This document shows positions 1 to 5,752 of a DNA stretch of 11,471 bases, in pieces. A program made the position numbers and the translations under genes. The stretch covers positions 1-11,471 of the forward strand of contig JBNJEM010000199.1 of NCBI GenBank assembly GCA_051745935.1, given 5' to 3'. The notes beneath the pieces are model-generated. The model had not been told where the DNA came from and did not search any database. It worked only from the letters and a program-made list of their open reading frames with translations. The stretch comes from JBNJEM01 sp051745935 (GTDB lineage: Bacteria; Planctomycetota; Planctomycetia; Pirellulales; Pirellulaceae). The first letter of the stretch is position 1. Each line of letters begins with the position of its first letter.

Positions 1-104
1 TATATTTCAGGCGGTTGCATTCTTCCGGATGGAAAGCCGCCCGACGCAAGCCGTCCTCCCGTTGGTCGGACTCGCGGCGGAGAAAACCATCCGCGACGGG
101 TATA
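1..104 (+). repeat. 104-nt dispersed structured repeat, copy 1
   Basis: This is the first of three copies, the others being 5403-5506 (+) and 10078-10181 (-). It aligns to both without gaps: I count 8 differences from copy 3 and 14 from copy 2. It starts TATATTTCAGGCGG and ends in GGTATA. Three hairpins can be drawn in element coordinates. H1 pairs 10-14 with 37-41 and continues as 21-26 with 31-36 across a 6-nt bulge. H2 is GACG 43-46 with CGTC 52-55, invariant in all copies. H3 pairs 64-68 with 94-98 and 78-81 with 90-93. In this copy the outermost H3 pair (64/98) is a G-G mismatch. It lies 64 nt ahead of the membrane-protein start at 169 and has the same orientation. The element begins at the window edge, so its true left end cannot be seen. 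It could be a conserved leader RNA, a small RNA or a MITE-like DNA element. Confidence 0.85.
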
Positions 105-106
105 AT
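101..106 (+). promoter_or_regulatory. Possible -10 box at the end of repeat copy 1
   Basis: An exact TATAAT lies at the junction of the repeat with unique sequence, 62 nt before the start at 169. No convincing -35 hexamer is seen 16-18 nt upstream, so this is a weak candidate promoter. The other repeat copies have TATAAA and TATACG at the same place. Confidence 0.25.
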
Positions 107-168
107 TGATGATCGCCGTTCCGTCCCGTCTCGGGGCTGGGATGGTTCGATATTCGATATGGGACGAT

Positions 169-1269
169 ATGGCGACAGACTTAAAGAAGACAATCGTTGT
201 TCTCTTGAAATTTGGCGTGCCCATCGGCATTATTGGTTGGCTGTTGGCCAGCGTGCCGGAAGAGAGCTATCGCCAGCTGGAACAGCGGCCCAAGGACTGG
301 ACGCTCCTGGTATTGGCGTTGGGGCTGGTCTTCGCGGCCGTTTCGGTGACCTTTGTTCGCTGGCACCTCCTGGTTCGCACGCTGCGGCTTGAATTCCGGC
401 TGCTGGACGCATTTCGGCTGGGCTTTCTCGGTTTCCTCTTCAACTTCGTCTCGGCTGGGGCGGTCGGCGGGGACCTGTTCAAGGCTTTTTTCATTGCCCG
501 GCAGCAACCGAAGCGTCGCGCCGAAGCCATCGCGACCGTGGTTGTGGACCGCATGGTTGGGCTCTATGCCCTGTTGTTGTTGACCAGCGGCGTGATTTTG
601 GCCAGCAACGTGAGCCAAAGTTCCCCCCAGTTGCGGACGCTGAGCTATTTGACACTCAGTGCGACCGCTTTCGGCGGCATTGCCGTGCTCACCCTGCTGG
701 TTCCGGGATTCACCAACGGCGTGGTCTCGAGATTCTTGATTGGACTGCCGCGGATCGGCGAGGCTCTCGGGCGACTCATTCTGGCTGTCCGTATCTACCG
801 CCAACGTTGGCGGGCCATGGTCATTGCCTTATTCATGAGCGTTGGCACCCACGGGATGTTCGCCCTGGCCCTGTTTCTGATCGCCCGGGCCCTGTATGAA
901 CACATCCCGACAGTACGCGAGCACTTGATCATCGTCCCGCTGTCCATGGTTGCCGGTGCCTTGCCGTTCACGCCGGCTGGATTTGGTGCGTTTGAGTTCG
1001 CGTTGGAAAAGCTTTACCAGATCGTGCCCGCGGCGGACAACATCAGCGCCGCTGGCGTGTTGGTGGCGTTGGTTTATCGCTTACTGCAAATCGTGGTGGC
1101 AGCCATTGGAATGTTGATCTATTGGTCCAGTCGGAGCGAAGTGCGGCAGCTCATTGAAGATGCCGAACACAGTGAAGAGGAGGCACTCCCGGATCCCCAA
1201 CCGGAAAGCTCCGCCGCTGGAATCGGCCACTCAGTCCGCCATCACCGAGATCCGCAAGGCGGGTTTTAA
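169..1269 (+). CDS. Lysylphosphatidylglycerol synthase TM-region (UPF0104/COG0392) family membrane protein
   Basis: A 366-residue polytopic inner-membrane protein. The family includes the flippase half of MprF and many uncharacterised proteins found with lipid and glycan genes, and this one has no catalytic synthase domain. Hydrophobic segments lie near residues 8-28, 44-68, 83-110, 124-146, 160-180, 216-240, 254-275 and 293-320. Family hallmarks are the GAVGGDLFKAF stretch (97-107) followed by VVVDRMVGLYALLLL (124-138), and LPFTPAGFGAFEFAL (265-279). The C-terminal tail (about 321-366) is charged and probably cytoplasmic. I chose the ATG at 169 because it begins just before the first helix and has GGGA shortly upstream. 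A TTG at 106 and ATGs at 109 and 142 are in-frame alternatives that add up to 21 residues. It is transcribed away from repeat copy 1. A second member of the same family is at 5753-6670. Its substrate is unknown; a lipid or polyprenol-linked molecule is only inferred. Confidence 0.88.
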   Translation: MATDLKKTIVVLLKFGVPIGIIGWLLASVPEESYRQLEQRPKDWTLLVLALGLVFAAVSVTFVRWHLLVRTLRLEFRLLDAFRLGFLGFLFNFVSAGAVGGDLFKAFFIARQQPKRRAEAIATVVVDRMVGLYALLLLTSGVILASNVSQSSPQLRTLSYLTLSATAFGGIAVLTLLVPGFTNGVVSRFLIGLPRIGEALGRLILAVRIYRQRWRAMVIALFMSVGTHGMFALALFLIARALYEHIPTVREHLIIVPLSMVAGALPFTPAGFGAFEFALEKLYQIVPAADNISAAGVLVALVYRLLQIVVAAIGMLIYWSSRSEVRQLIEDAEHSEEEALPDPQPESSAAGIGHSVRHHRDPQGGF

Positions 1270-1282
1270 ATGGATCGTCTCA

Positions 1283-1299
1283 CGGGTGAACAAGACCCG
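1283..1299 (+). terminator. Weak hairpin after the membrane-protein stop
   Basis: CGGGT (1283-1287) and ACCCG (1295-1299) form a 5-bp stem with a 7-nt loop, 13 nt after the TAA at 1267-1269. No T-tract follows, so this is at best a weak or Rho-assisted end site. Confidence 0.2.
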
Positions 1300-1400
1300 C
1301 CAGCTACTGTCACGTCCAACAACCGCCGTCTCCCGCCTCGGCAAAAAAGAGGGGCACCTCGCAGAACGTGACTTCAGATGGCTGAAATGTTACAAAAGAA

Positions 1401-1511
1401 TTTTCCCGTCTTCAAATCTTCCCGTCTTCAAATCTTCCCGTCTTCAAATCTTCCTGTCTTCAAATCTTCCTGTCTTCGAATCTTCCCGTCTTCAAATCTT
1501 CCCGTCTTCAC
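1401..1511. repeat. 16-bp tandem repeat array (about 7 units)
   Basis: The unit tcttcccgtcttcaaa occurs in consecutive blocks starting at 1401, 1417, 1433, 1449, 1465, 1481 and 1497. The first unit differs at its second base, units 4 and 5 carry CCTG for CCCG, unit 5 also has CGAA for CAAA, and the last unit is cut to 15 bases. The array touches the stop codon (complement of 1511-1513) of the beta-helix gene. Because 16 is not a multiple of three, the array is not a peptide repeat of fixed frame, though it happens to be open in one + frame. Pyrimidines dominate the + strand. It is likely a minisatellite-type sequence in the shared 3' intergenic space of two convergent genes. Confidence 0.93.
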
Positions 1512-2398
1512 TACGGATTAACGACCACCTTGCCCCCGTCGCGCACGATCCGCGGGGCGGTGTTGTCGAGTAAATCGCAGCCCTCCAGTTGCGCGCGGCA
1601 GGCCCCTTCGGTGCGCACCTGCGCCGCCCCATTGTTCCCCACCAAACACGCTTCCACGCGAACTTGAGAGGCGCCGCCGATCGAAATGCCGCTGCGAGCA
1701 TTCCCACGAGAATTGAGACCGGTGAGCGTCACGTTGTACACGCCATCGTGTGCGTTCACGCCATCCAACTGAAATCCTTGAATCACCAAGTCGCGAATCA
1801 CCACATGTCGAACCTGATACAAGGTGATGCCCACCTGCAACCCCGTAAAAGAGAGCTCGTAGGTCTGGGGCAGGCGACCGTCCTCGACGCGGAAATAGAC
1901 ATGTTGCTTGAAAAGGCACCACTCCAAACGATCCAGATCCTCGATTTCTTCCCGCGTGTTGACCTCTCGTCGTTTAGCCGGTTTGCCGTCCAGGTATAGC
2001 AGCTGAAAACTGACCTTTGGCGGACGGAACCGAAAAAGAGTGTCCATGTAGTGCGTCCAGGCCCCGGCGGGAACCGGGCGCGTACCATCCAACACGGCAT
2101 TGTTACCGATCAGTTCAAACGGGATCTGCCTGATTCCACTCTGCTTTCCACCCTGAAGAGTAATGCTTTCCCGATAGGGCGTGCCCGTCTCGGCTAAAAT
2201 CACCCGGTCACCCTTTTGGGCTGCCCGCAGCGCGCGAGTAATCGTTCGGTATGGCCCCGTCGCGTCGCTTGACGCTTCGGGCGCGCTGCCGTCATTTCGG
2301 TCACTCCCCGCCACATTGTTCACGTATATGTCGCGTGCCCAAAGAGGCACGACCTGCACACAAAAAACCGCCACGATAACCCATTGTCGGAAATGCAT
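1511..2398 (-). CDS. Secreted right-handed parallel beta-helix (pectate-lyase-like fold) protein
   Basis: A 295-residue protein with a signal peptide: basic FRQW, hydrophobic VIVAVFCVQVVPL, probable cut after LWA (21). The mature start IYVNNVAGSDRNDGSAPE (24-41), followed by GPYRTITRALRAAQKGDRV (48-66), is the typical opening of extracellular beta-helix proteins with a DUF1565-like N-terminus. Residues 195-285 show short helix rungs of the VIRDLVIQGF / VYNVTLTGLNSRGN / QVRVEACLVGNN type. No obvious catalytic triad of a polysaccharide lyase is visible, and the protein is short for an active lyase, so a binding or degenerate role is possible. The ATG at 2396-2398 is chosen because it begins the signal peptide. 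A GAGGGAG stretch lies upstream at rather long spacing (11 nt). The gene converges with the membrane-protein gene across the 16-bp array. Its substrate is unknown. Confidence 0.82.
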   Translation of the reverse strand: MHFRQWVIVAVFCVQVVPLWARDIYVNNVAGSDRNDGSAPEASSDATGPYRTITRALRAAQKGDRVILAETGTPYRESITLQGGKQSGIRQIPFELIGNNAVLDGTRPVPAGAWTHYMDTLFRFRPPKVSFQLLYLDGKPAKRREVNTREEIEDLDRLEWCLFKQHVYFRVEDGRLPQTYELSFTGLQVGITLYQVRHVVIRDLVIQGFQLDGVNAHDGVYNVTLTGLNSRGNARSGISIGGASQVRVEACLVGNNGAAQVRTEGACRAQLEGCDLLDNTAPRIVRDGGKVVVNP

Positions 2399-2540
2399 CA
2401 GACCGGTTTCTCCCTCAAGGGCCTCCGGATCAAGGAACTACAGGAATGACCGCAATCGCCGTCGGCCAGGCCTGCGGGGGATACGGCACCGGAGTGGGAT
2501 TGTGCCCAAACACGCCCCCGACGTCAAGCAGAAGTTGCCG

Positions 2541-2580
2541 CGAAAATAGAAAAAATAGTGAAAATCGGAGAAATAACTAA
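2541..2580. other. AT-rich island with helically phased A-tracts
   Basis: A-runs at 2543-2546, 2550-2555, 2561-2564 and 2571-2573 are spaced about 7-11 bases apart within otherwise GC-rich DNA. A-tracts in phase with the helix repeat are known to bend DNA. The stretch lies about 145 bases upstream of the beta-helix gene start, so it could be an upstream promoter or protein-binding element, or decayed simple-sequence DNA. Confidence 0.4.
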
Positions 2581-2735
2581 AGCCTTCCCCCCCTTTGTTC
2601 CACCCGCGGCCCAATCGACGGAGCGCGGCGAGGTTTGCCTGGATCTTCGTCCCAGTTGAGCTCGCGTTCCCCAAGCAACGAACAGGAACGGATGTAACCG
2701 TTCAACCGAGTGGCGTACGTCGGGCTTTCCAGCCT

Positions 2736-2760
2736 GGCAGCTGGGCAGCTGGGCAGCTGG
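2736..2760. repeat. Triplicated 8-bp unit GGCAGCTG
   Basis: GGCAGCTG occurs three times in a row (2736-2743, 2744-2751, 2752-2759) and is followed by one more G. Each unit contains the palindrome CAGCTG. It is probably a small slippage repeat. It lies just ahead of the macro-domain relic, where the family's upstream sequence is missing. Confidence 0.9.
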
Positions 2761-2774
2761 CGAGACATGGCGGA

Positions 2775-2855
2775 CATTCTCTGTCCACCGGCGTCTATGG
2801 TTACCTGCTGGATGAAGCGGCCGACGTTGCGTTGGCCACCGTGGCTCGGTTCCTG
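2775..2855 (+). pseudogene. Relic of a macro-domain (O-acetyl-ADP-ribose deacetylase-like) gene
   Basis: Translation of this stretch gives HSLSTGVYGYLLDEAADVAL followed by ATVARFL. This closely resembles the conserved block of YmdB-type macro domains, in which STGVYGYP binds the ADP-ribose phosphates and is followed by an AA..A..TV..FL helix. Family proteins are usually 150-180 residues. Here the preceding strand and the upstream GDI and HTVGP motifs are absent in all frames I read, and the sequence leaves the family right after FL and runs into the 3' end of the DUF481 gene on the other strand. I therefore call it a gene remnant of about 27 codons, not an active gene. The open frame around it spans 2595-2942. 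Confidence 0.5.
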
Positions 2856-2869
2856 AAGCAACCGGGATA

Positions 2870-3841
2870 TTACAGCTTCCAGAGCAGCAGCAGCGAAAAG
2901 TCCAAATCGTTGGGCTTACGCCCGTTCGGAGTGCTGTCGTAGCGTTCGACGATTCCCAGCTTCAGATTCATGTTCGTGCTCTTGTTGACCAGAATCTCCC
3001 AGCCACAGTCCGTGTGAACCCGATAATCGTGGAAATTGTCCCACTCAGGCAAGTAATCGATCGTGGCATGGATTCGCTGACGATCAGAAAACTGATGCTC
3101 AAAATCCACGCCGAAAACAGCCTCTGGCACCCAGCGGTCGTCCGGCCCCCTGAACTCGCGAGACACACCAGACCCCAAACGCCCCTTGAGTTGAGTGGAT
3201 TCGGTCGCGATCAGTTGGTACCCCACCCCCGTGTTCATGGTCAGGCGAATGTCGTAGGCCTTGAATTCATCGTATTCCAACTGTTTCTTGGCGAACAGCG
3301 ACCATGGTGATTCCCCCAAGAGCCAATCGTGGCGCGCGTCGAGTTCGGCATTGTGCTTGGTTTCGCGCCTGTCGGCCGTCGCCTTGACGTACGTCATGTC
3401 GATCTCCAATTCACTCGATTCCACGCTTCGCTTCAGATTCGCTCCCGTTCGCACGCTGAGCGTGGTCGAGTTGCCCTCGGAGCCATCCACGCCGATCTCA
3501 AAGCTGCTCTCCCAGACAGGCGGCAGAAACCAGCTGGAAGGATAAACCCATTCGGACCAGGGCGGAGGGGCTTCGGCCAGCGGCTCATCGTCTCCCAGCG
3601 TGCTTGGTTGTTCCCCGTCGCTCGAGGCTCGTTGTTCCCCCTCGTTCGGAGCTGGTCCTCGCTGGCTTGGCTTCGTTTTCGCCGGATCCGTTTCGGGGGC
3701 TGTCGGGTCCGGATCGACTGCCGGAAGCCGCCGCAAATTGGGCTCGTTTTCAGCCCACGCGGGGACCGCGAGCCCCCCAAGGAGCAAAAGCGGCAACAGA
3801 AAGTGGCGGTCTGTTCGCGGGGGTCGCGGGAAATGCCTCAC
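2870..3841 (-). CDS. DUF481 family outer-membrane beta-barrel protein
   Basis: With a GTG start at 3839-3841 this is a 323-residue exported protein. The signal peptide has a basic start (RHFPRPPRTDRH), a core FLLPLLLLGGLAV and a likely cut after PAWA (30). Residues 31-95 are proline-rich, acidic and low in complexity, probably a periplasmic linker. Residues 110-323 have alternating polar/hydrophobic strands typical of DUF481: SSFEIGVDGSEGNSTTLSV, LEIDMTYVKATADRRETKHNA, AYDIRLTMNTGVGYQL, and a C-terminal DLDFSLLLLWKL strand. Proteins of this family are salt-induced or otherwise uncharacterised barrels. The frame is open further upstream to an ATG at 4078, which would add 79 residues. I prefer the GTG because it places the signal peptide at the N-terminus, although no good ribosome site precedes it. 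The gene is divergent from the HPF/sigma-like gene. Confidence 0.8.
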   Translation of the reverse strand: MRHFPRPPRTDRHFLLPLLLLGGLAVPAWAENEPNLRRLPAVDPDPTAPETDPAKTKPSQRGPAPNEGEQRASSDGEQPSTLGDDEPLAEAPPPWSEWVYPSSWFLPPVWESSFEIGVDGSEGNSTTLSVRTGANLKRSVESSELEIDMTYVKATADRRETKHNAELDARHDWLLGESPWSLFAKKQLEYDEFKAYDIRLTMNTGVGYQLIATESTQLKGRLGSGVSREFRGPDDRWVPEAVFGVDFEHQFSDRQRIHATIDYLPEWDNFHDYRVHTDCGWEILVNKSTNMNLKLGIVERYDSTPNGRKPNDLDFSLLLLWKL

Positions 3842-4071
3842 GAAAGCGTTGCTCTGAGTACAGGGGGTGCGAACTTGAATAGCGGACTGCGCATGGCTCT
3901 TGTAGCAGAGACCCGTGGCCGGTGGCAAGAGAAGTTCGCCAGATGCAAGGCGGGGTGCGGGGGGGACGGCACGTGTTGTTCGGCCGTTGGCGAGAAGGCC
4001 GTTGCGAGATGCGTGGTCCGAGGGCCCTCCGAGGCTATCCATCGAGAGGGCACTGGTCGTGATTGTTTTTC

Positions 4072-4100
4072 TTGGCATCTCGTTTGCGTAGTTTTATTTG
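4072..4100 (+). promoter_or_regulatory. Weak sigma70-like promoter candidate for the HPF/sigma-like gene
   Basis: TTGGCA at 4072-4077 matches the -35 consensus at five of six positions. After 17 bases comes TATTTG (4095-4100), which matches the -10 only in its first half. Spacing and position are right for transcription starting near 4107, just before the palindrome at 4110-4122. Confidence 0.28.
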
Positions 4101-4109
4101 CATGGATGT

Positions 4110-4122
4110 CCGTGTTACACGG
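4110..4122. promoter_or_regulatory. 13-bp perfect palindrome, possible operator
   Basis: CCGTGT-T-ACACGG is a perfect inverted repeat of 6 bp around one central base. It lies 40 bases before the start of the HPF/sigma-like gene and just after the candidate promoter. That position suits a repressor or self-regulatory site. No matching site is seen elsewhere in the window, so the call rests on symmetry and position alone. Confidence 0.35.
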
Positions 4123-4150
4123 TCGCGAGCCTGGCGGCAACTCATATTTG

Positions 4151-4156
4151 GGAGAG
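4151..4156 (+). promoter_or_regulatory. Ribosome binding site deciding the start at 4163
   Basis: GGAGAG lies 6 bases before the ATG at 4163. The reading frame is open far upstream (to 3329), across the antisense of the DUF481 gene, so this site is what fixes the true start. Confidence 0.75.
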
Positions 4157-4162
4157 AGCATC

Positions 4163-5206
4163 ATGCAAGTGCATTGGTCATATTTCGACTGCGACAAGGA
4201 AGATGAAGAGCAGCTGCAACGCCAGTGGGAGGACCGGCAGCGGCGTTTGTTTTCCCGGCTGGAGGCTCACGCCGACGAACCCGCGGAACTGGAACTGGTG
4301 GCCGACCGGCAAGATGAGTCGCCCCAATGGCAGATCCAATCAGCCCTCCACCTGCCGGACCGAACGGTGGTGGTTCGGGCCGCCGGGAACGAGCCCGGTG
4401 AAGCGGTGGAAAACATCGTGACCGGTTTGATTGACGAGATTGACCAATTGCCTGAGCGTCCCGAGAAAATCACGCTCCGGCGCGAGGGCCTTCAAAGCGT
4501 GGTTCCGATCCTTGAGCAATGTCGTCGAAACGGGCGCAGCGACGTGTTTTGCACCTGGCTGGCTCCCGTGGTCGCCACGCTCGACAAGCATGTCCGGCAC
4601 GAATTGCGCACGCGTGAAGCGGAGTCTGACGGGGCAATCACCCAAGTCACCTCAAACGATGTACTCGACGAGGTGTTGGTCCGCGCCTACGATCAATTCG
4701 ATCGCCGCCCCCAAAACCTCTCCTTGGATCTTTGGCTCGTGCAACTTGCCCAAGAAGTGCTTGATGAGTCGTGCCGAACGCTCGCTGAACAATCGTTGGA
4801 CGAACAAGTCCCCAAACCCACAACCGAGCCCCGCGAAGCGTGGCGGGATCGTTGGACAGAGTGGTCAACGGTATCGGAAACGATGGAAATGGGCGACATG
4901 TTACCGACGGTTCCGGGCATCGAGGCCTGGGACGCCCTCGACTTGGAAACGAAAAAGACCGAGACCGACCGGATGCTGAGCCGCCTGCCCCGCGATGAGC
5001 GACAGGCCCTCGTGCTCAACACGGTCTACGGCTTTCCAGTCGCCGAAGTGGCTGATTTTCAGGGACGCTCGCAAGACGATGTCCGTGCCGCCATCCAAGG
5101 AGGCCGCTATTCACTCGAGCGATATTTTCTCGAGCAATACCTGCCACGGCTCGAGGAACGGATCAAGACGTCCTCAAGCCGTCCGTCTCGCCAAGCGAAC
5201 CAGTAA
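4163..5206 (+). CDS. HPF/RaiA-like domain fused to an ECF-sigma-like protein
   Basis: A 347-residue cytoplasmic protein. Residues 1-97 resemble the S30AE/HPF-RaiA fold of ribosome-hibernation factors: an opening strand MQVHWSYFDC, a helix with RRLFSRLEAH, a strand ELELVADRQ, then QIQSALHLPDRTVVVRAAGNE (57-77) and an acidic helix AVENIVTGLIDEIDQL. Residues 130-205 look like sigma region 2: HVRHELRTRE, NDVLDEVLVRAYDQF (165-179, cf. D..QE.FLRAY) and LSLDLWLVQLAQEVLDES (186-203). Residues 271-323 look like sigma region 4: MLSRLPRDERQALVLNTVYG, then FPVAEVADFQGRSQDDVRAA (291-310) as the helix-turn-helix. A 65-residue acidic linker joins regions 2 and 4. Both homologies are by eye and divergent. 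It may link ribosome state to transcription, or be a ribosome-associated protein built from retired sigma domains. The start is fixed by GGAGAG at 4151. Confidence 0.72.
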   Translation: MQVHWSYFDCDKEDEEQLQRQWEDRQRRLFSRLEAHADEPAELELVADRQDESPQWQIQSALHLPDRTVVVRAAGNEPGEAVENIVTGLIDEIDQLPERPEKITLRREGLQSVVPILEQCRRNGRSDVFCTWLAPVVATLDKHVRHELRTREAESDGAITQVTSNDVLDEVLVRAYDQFDRRPQNLSLDLWLVQLAQEVLDESCRTLAEQSLDEQVPKPTTEPREAWRDRWTEWSTVSETMEMGDMLPTVPGIEAWDALDLETKKTETDRMLSRLPRDERQALVLNTVYGFPVAEVADFQGRSQDDVRAAIQGGRYSLERYFLEQYLPRLEERIKTSSSRPSRQANQ

Positions 5207-5226
5207 CAAGCGAACCGGTAAGCAGA

Positions 5227-5258
5227 GGTTCCGGATGATCGCGGCCGTGACCGGAACC
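5227..5258 (+). terminator. Inverted repeat after the HPF/sigma-like gene
   Basis: GGTTCCGG (5227-5234) and CCGGAACC (5251-5258) form a perfect 8-bp stem with a 16-base loop, 20 bases after the stop. No T-run follows, so it is a candidate transcript-end or 3'-protecting hairpin and not a classic intrinsic terminator. Confidence 0.4.
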
Positions 5259-5402
5259 GTCCGCACTCAACTGGCGGGCTGCCCAAAAGACACTTCGTCG
5301 CGATCACGCGGCAACCTGTCGTAGCTGGTCCCGCGGGTCTAGGCCGAGAAAACATCCAAGTCCGTGTAGAACATTTTCCCGCGCATTGCACACGAGTTCT
5401 GC

Positions 5403-5506
5403 TATACTTCAGGCGGTCGAATTTGTCCGGGTGGAAAGCTGCCCGACGCAAGCCGTCCTCCCGTTGGTGGGACTCGCGGCGCACAAACTCATCCGCCACC
5501 GGTATA
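5403..5506 (+). repeat. 104-nt dispersed structured repeat, copy 2
   Basis: This copy has 14 differences from copy 1 and 10 from copy 3, with no gaps. It begins TATACTTCAGGCGG and ends CCGGTATA. It carries the most informative change: in hairpin H3 the fourth pair is G-C (5469 with 5497) where the other copies have C-G, so the stem reads GGTGG/CCACC and stays paired. In H1 a C-to-T change turns a G-C pair into G-U. One H3 inner pair (80/91) is lost. Unlike the other two copies, no same-strand gene follows: it lies between the ends of two convergent genes. This makes an obligatory 5'-leader role unlikely unless the RNA acts on its own. Copies 2 and 3 face each other and bracket the minus-strand operon. 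Confidence 0.88.
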
Positions 5507-5710
5507 AACCAGGACGAGAGCGGCCGAAGGGGCCACCTAGATTGCCTCTGGCTTTCTGAAAACTGCGGGATTTGGACGGGCTGGAGCTGCTAGGGCTTCC
5601 AGCATCTGTTGATCGCGTTTTGATGCGAGATCGAGCTGCCCCGGCTCGCTCCCCTTGCTCCTTTTGGTCCGGGGCGGCGTTGGTTCAATACCGCCAGATC
5701 GCCAGGCGTA

Positions 5711-5747
5711 ACAAACGGGGTTCCGAGGGCTTCGAGCCCAAGCCCCG
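5711..5747 (-). terminator. Terminator-like hairpin after the three-gene operon
   Basis: Read on the minus strand, the sequence 6 bases past the stop of the last gene forms an outer stem CGGGG/CCCCG (5743-5747 with 5716-5720) and an inner stem GGGCT/AGCCC (5735-5739 with 5727-5731) around a 3-base loop. It is followed by TTTGTT (5710-5715). Stem plus U-rich tail fits an intrinsic terminator, though the T-run is interrupted. Confidence 0.5.
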
Positions 5748-5752
5748 CGGCA

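Larger units (their letters stand above)
2399..2869. other. Intergenic region between the beta-helix gene and the DUF481 gene
   Basis: These 471 bases hold no intact gene that I can support. Listed separately are an AT-rich stretch with phased A-runs (2541-2580), an 8-bp triplication (2736-2760) and a macro-domain relic (2775-2855). The promoter of the beta-helix gene should lie in the left part, but no clear -35/-10 pair could be picked. Short open frames here show no family resemblance apart from the relic. Confidence 0.6.
3842..4162. other. Divergent intergenic region between the DUF481 and HPF/sigma-like genes
   Basis: These 321 bases separate two divergent genes and should hold both promoters. 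On the + side a TTGGCA (4072-4077) precedes a palindrome (4110-4122) and a strong ribosome site (4151-4156). On the minus side a TTGCCA...TACAAG pair with an 18-base gap is the best that can be found and is weak. If the DUF481 gene really starts at 4078, most of this region is coding. Confidence 0.5.
5207..5752. other. Intergenic region between convergent genes, with repeat copy 2
   Basis: This 546-base gap has the inverted repeat at 5227-5258, the palindrome CCCGCGGG near 5325, repeat copy 2 at 5403-5506 and the terminator-like hairpin at 5716-5747. Between 5507 and 5715 there is another inverted pair, GCCCCGG (5638-5644) with CCGGGGC (5669-5675). An open frame at 5572-5805 begins at TTG, lacks family resemblance and overlaps the downstream gene's end, so I do not call it. 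Confidence 0.55.

Noticed and set aside
15..392. Open frame through repeat copy 1, sharing the peptide GWKAARRKPSSRWSD with a frame through copy 3
   Set aside because: The shared peptide comes from the shared DNA repeat. The frame continues into unrelated sequence on each side, has no ribosome site, and overlaps a well-supported gene in another frame.
181..804. 207-codon open frame on the minus strand inside the first membrane-protein gene
   Set aside because: It is fully antisense to a gene with clear family motifs. Its Gln/Arg/His-rich composition is typical of antisense shadow frames in GC-rich DNA.
1154..1573. 139-codon + strand frame through the 16-bp array
   Set aside because: Its repetitive SSRLQIF/SSNLPVF peptide is a by-product of the tandem DNA repeat, and the frame overlaps the end of a real gene.
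3329..4162. Upstream extension of the HPF/sigma-like gene
   Set aside because: The extension is antisense to the DUF481 gene and lacks family resemblance. GGAGAG at 4151 and the onset of conserved sequence fix the start at 4163.
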